From an uncultured Clostridia bacterium (GTDB lineage Bacteria > Bacillota > Clostridia > Lachnospirales > Lachnospiraceae), in NCBI GenBank assembly GCA_947304065.1, contig CAMZAI010000135.1:1-7559 (forward strand): a stretch of DNA of 7,559 nucleotides, written 5' to 3'. Within the stretch, counting starts at the first letter, position 1; each line of letters starts with the position of its first letter. Below, one piece after another: positions 5,971 through 7,559 of the stretch. Made by a program: the position numbers and the translations under genes. Below the pieces are notes generated by a model that saw nothing but the letters and a program-made list of their open reading frames with translations, did no database searches and was not told the origin of the DNA.

Positions 5971-7559
5971 AGAACGTATCAGACCTTGAAACGGAAAGCA
6001 TCGCGGTCAAAACCAAAAAGCCTTTAAGAACGCTCTATAAAGGAGTCAAACTGCCGGTGATGCGCACGCTGTTCGGCTCGCTGCTGTATCTTTGCGGTAC
6101 GCTTGTCATCGCAACGCAGGCTGATGCCGTGGCTGCGATCTCCGTCGGGAATTTCAAAGACCTGTCGCCTGTATTTACTTATGCGCTGATGTGCGCGATC
6201 GGTTATGTCCTGTCCTTCGCAAGCGTGGTCGCCGATCTGGGCTTTGTCGAGCTGGCGGCGCGGATACGAAAAAAGATATGGAAAAAGATCATGCGCCTCC
6301 CGCTTAGCACCTATGACAGGGAGAGCCCCAACCGGGTATTAAGCCGCGTTACATCCGACCCGGAGTATTCCTATCAGCCCTTTAAGCTGCTGCAGCTCGT
6401 TTTCACTCTGATCGCCTTTCTCCTGCTGGTACTGGTGGGCGACGCAGCCATTTCGGAGCTGGTTCCGATCCTAATCATCGGTTTCATCGTCACCATCGGG
6501 ATCATGATGTTTTCAGCCCGTTTCAGTGAGCGCGGCGCGGTGTCTGTGGCAGGCAAACTCGCCGCTTTTACCGCTTTTCTCGCGGAGCGATTCGGAAGGA
6601 TCCGTTTTATCAAGGCGATGAACGGTGAGGAAAGGGAGAATGCCGCCGGGCTGCGCTGCATTGAGGAGCGCTACAAGGCGGATAAGTATAACGCCATGGC
6701 CAATACCTTTGTTCAGTTCGGTCAGGCCTTTCTTACATTTATCCTGTTTGCCGCCGCGTTTCTTGCCGGCAGCATGCTCATCCGCAGCGGCAGTGTCAGC
6801 TCCGGCACCGCGCTGGCAGCGTTCTATGCTTACGGCAGCAACCTGGTGCTGGTGTTCCAGCTCTTCGCGCAGTTCCCGTCCGTGTTCTCCGCTACAAAGG
6901 GCGGCAGCAAAAAGATCGTTTCCATCCTCGAAGAGGAAGAGGAGGATCCGTATGCCGGAAGCAGCGTGATCCCGGAAGCCGGGGATCTGAGCCTTGACAA
7001 GGTATCCTTCAGTTACGGCGACAAAGAGGTCGTACGCAATGTTAGCGCGCATAGTCCCAAGGGAAAGCTCACGGCCATCGTCGGCCCGAACGGGAGCGGC
7101 AAAACCACATTGCTGCGCCTGCTCGACCGCCTGTACCCTGATTACGGCGGGGATATCCGGATCGGCGAGTCCGGGAGCGAGGTATCCCTCTATGCCTGGC
7201 GTGACCGCTTCGGCATCGTCAGCCAGAACGCCGGTCTGTTCGAGGGGAGCATCCGCGACAATATCTGCTACGGCGTCAGGAACGTAAAGGAGGAGGAACT
7301 GCAGGCTGTCATCAGACTGGCATGTCTGGAGGATCTGATAGCTTCACATGAAGGAGGACTCGGGTTTAACGTGGGTTCTGACGGAGGAAAGCTCTCGGGC
7401 GGCGAGCAGCAGCGTATCGCTATTGCCAGGGCGATGCTGAAAAACCCCGAGTACCTGATACTTGATGAGGCTACCGCAAATCTCGACCCGGTGACGGCGC
7501 AAAAGATCAGAGCGGGCGTTTTGGCCCTGGCACAGGGCCGGACAGCGATCCTTGTGGCA
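5967..7559 (+). CDS. ABC exporter half-transporter, second of pair (3' end beyond window)
   Basis: The frame is open from ATG 5967 to the last base, giving 531 residues; about 50 more are expected. AGGAGG at 5954-5959 with a 7-base spacer precedes the start, which overlaps the upstream stop by four bases. The protein has a hydrophilic N-terminus, hydrophobic segments near 32-55, 68-90, 141-158, 164-183, 250-272 and 280-305, and an ATPase domain from about 340. Visible motifs are A-loop Tyr350 (VSFSY), Walker A GPNGSGKTT (373-381), Q-loop Gln420 (IVSQNAGLF), signature LSGGE (476-480) followed by QQR, and Walker B Asp500 with catalytic Glu501 (LILDEATANLD). The window ends at ILVA, one residue before the expected switch histidine. 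It should pair with the preceding half-transporter to make a full exporter. An acidic EEEEED run (322-327) lies in the linker between the membrane and ATPase domains. Both partners look catalytically competent as far as visible, unlike heterodimers with one clearly degenerate ATP site. Confidence 0.92.
   Translation, partial: MKNVSDLETESIAVKTKKPLRTLYKGVKLPVMRTLFGSLLYLCGTLVIATQADAVAAISVGNFKDLSPVFTYALMCAIGYVLSFASVVADLGFVELAARIRKKIWKKIMRLPLSTYDRESPNRVLSRVTSDPEYSYQPFKLLQLVFTLIAFLLLVLVGDAAISELVPILIIGFIVTIGIMMFSARFSERGAVSVAGKLAAFTAFLAERFGRIRFIKAMNGEERENAAGLRCIEERYKADKYNAMANTFVQFGQAFLTFILFAAAFLAGSMLIRSGSVSSGTALAAFYAYGSNLVLVFQLFAQFPSVFSATKGGSKKIVSILEEEEEDPYAGSSVIPEAGDLSLDKVSFSYGDKEVVRNVSAHSPKGKLTAIVGPNGSGKTTLLRLLDRLYPDYGGDIRIGESGSEVSLYAWRDRFGIVSQNAGLFEGSIRDNICYGVRNVKEEELQAVIRLACLEDLIASHEGGLGFNVGSDGGKLSGGEQQRIAIARAMLKNPEYLILDEATANLDPVTAQKIRAGVLALAQGRTAILVA

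Noticed and set aside
1642..7035. 14-base direct repeat CAAAGAGGTCGTAC at 1642-1655 and 7022-7035
   Set aside because: Both copies lie in unrelated coding sequences and encode a common KEVV peptide; two distant copies look like chance with similar codon use.
1..7559. Search for CRISPR repeats, tRNA or rRNA genes, insertion sequence ends or phage genes
   Set aside because: Nothing of the kind was seen by eye; almost all of the window is occupied by the genes listed.

Overview
The window looks like chromosomal DNA of a fairly GC-rich Clostridia, most likely a Lachnospiraceae-type gut or rumen anaerobe. The support is indirect: strong AGGAGG ribosome binding sites before nearly every gene, use of ATA/AGA/AGG codons at moderately high GC, and a family 3 glycosidase with the reversed domain order described for rumen Clostridia such as Butyrivibrio and Ruminococcus. 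All genes lie on the + strand. No RNA genes, CRISPR array, insertion sequence or phage genes were seen, and no gene-free stretch exceeds 135 bases.

Layout. Bases 1-133 hold a rho-independent terminator of an unseen upstream gene, an extended -10 promoter and a short leader. Bases 134-586 encode a Bcp-type peroxiredoxin. Bases 624-707 are a 27-codon remnant of a GNAT acetyltransferase that keeps its ribosome binding site but breaks off after the first strand and helix. Bases 719-3526 encode a 935-residue cytoplasmic GH3 beta-glycosidase with permuted domains and an unassigned C-terminal beta-rich extension. Bases 3551-4087 encode a TetR-like regulator. Bases 4061-4212 hold two spaced palindromes (candidate operators) and a strong intrinsic terminator just before the next start codon. 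Bases 4213-5970 and 5967-7559 encode two ABC exporter half-transporters overlapping by ATGA; the second is cut by the window edge one codon after the alanine that normally precedes its switch histidine.

How the parts may work together. The two half-transporters probably form a heterodimeric exporter, and the TetR-like protein directly upstream is the natural candidate for its repressor. The glycosidase is 24 bases upstream of the regulator and probably shares its transcript. A glycoside-sensing module, in which the enzyme processes an imported glycoside and the exporter removes a toxic product, is possible, but nothing in the sequence proves it. Most genes belong to well-known families. The less ordinary items are the terminator in the exporter leader, the paired palindromes, the acetyltransferase remnant, and the GH3 C-terminal extension.
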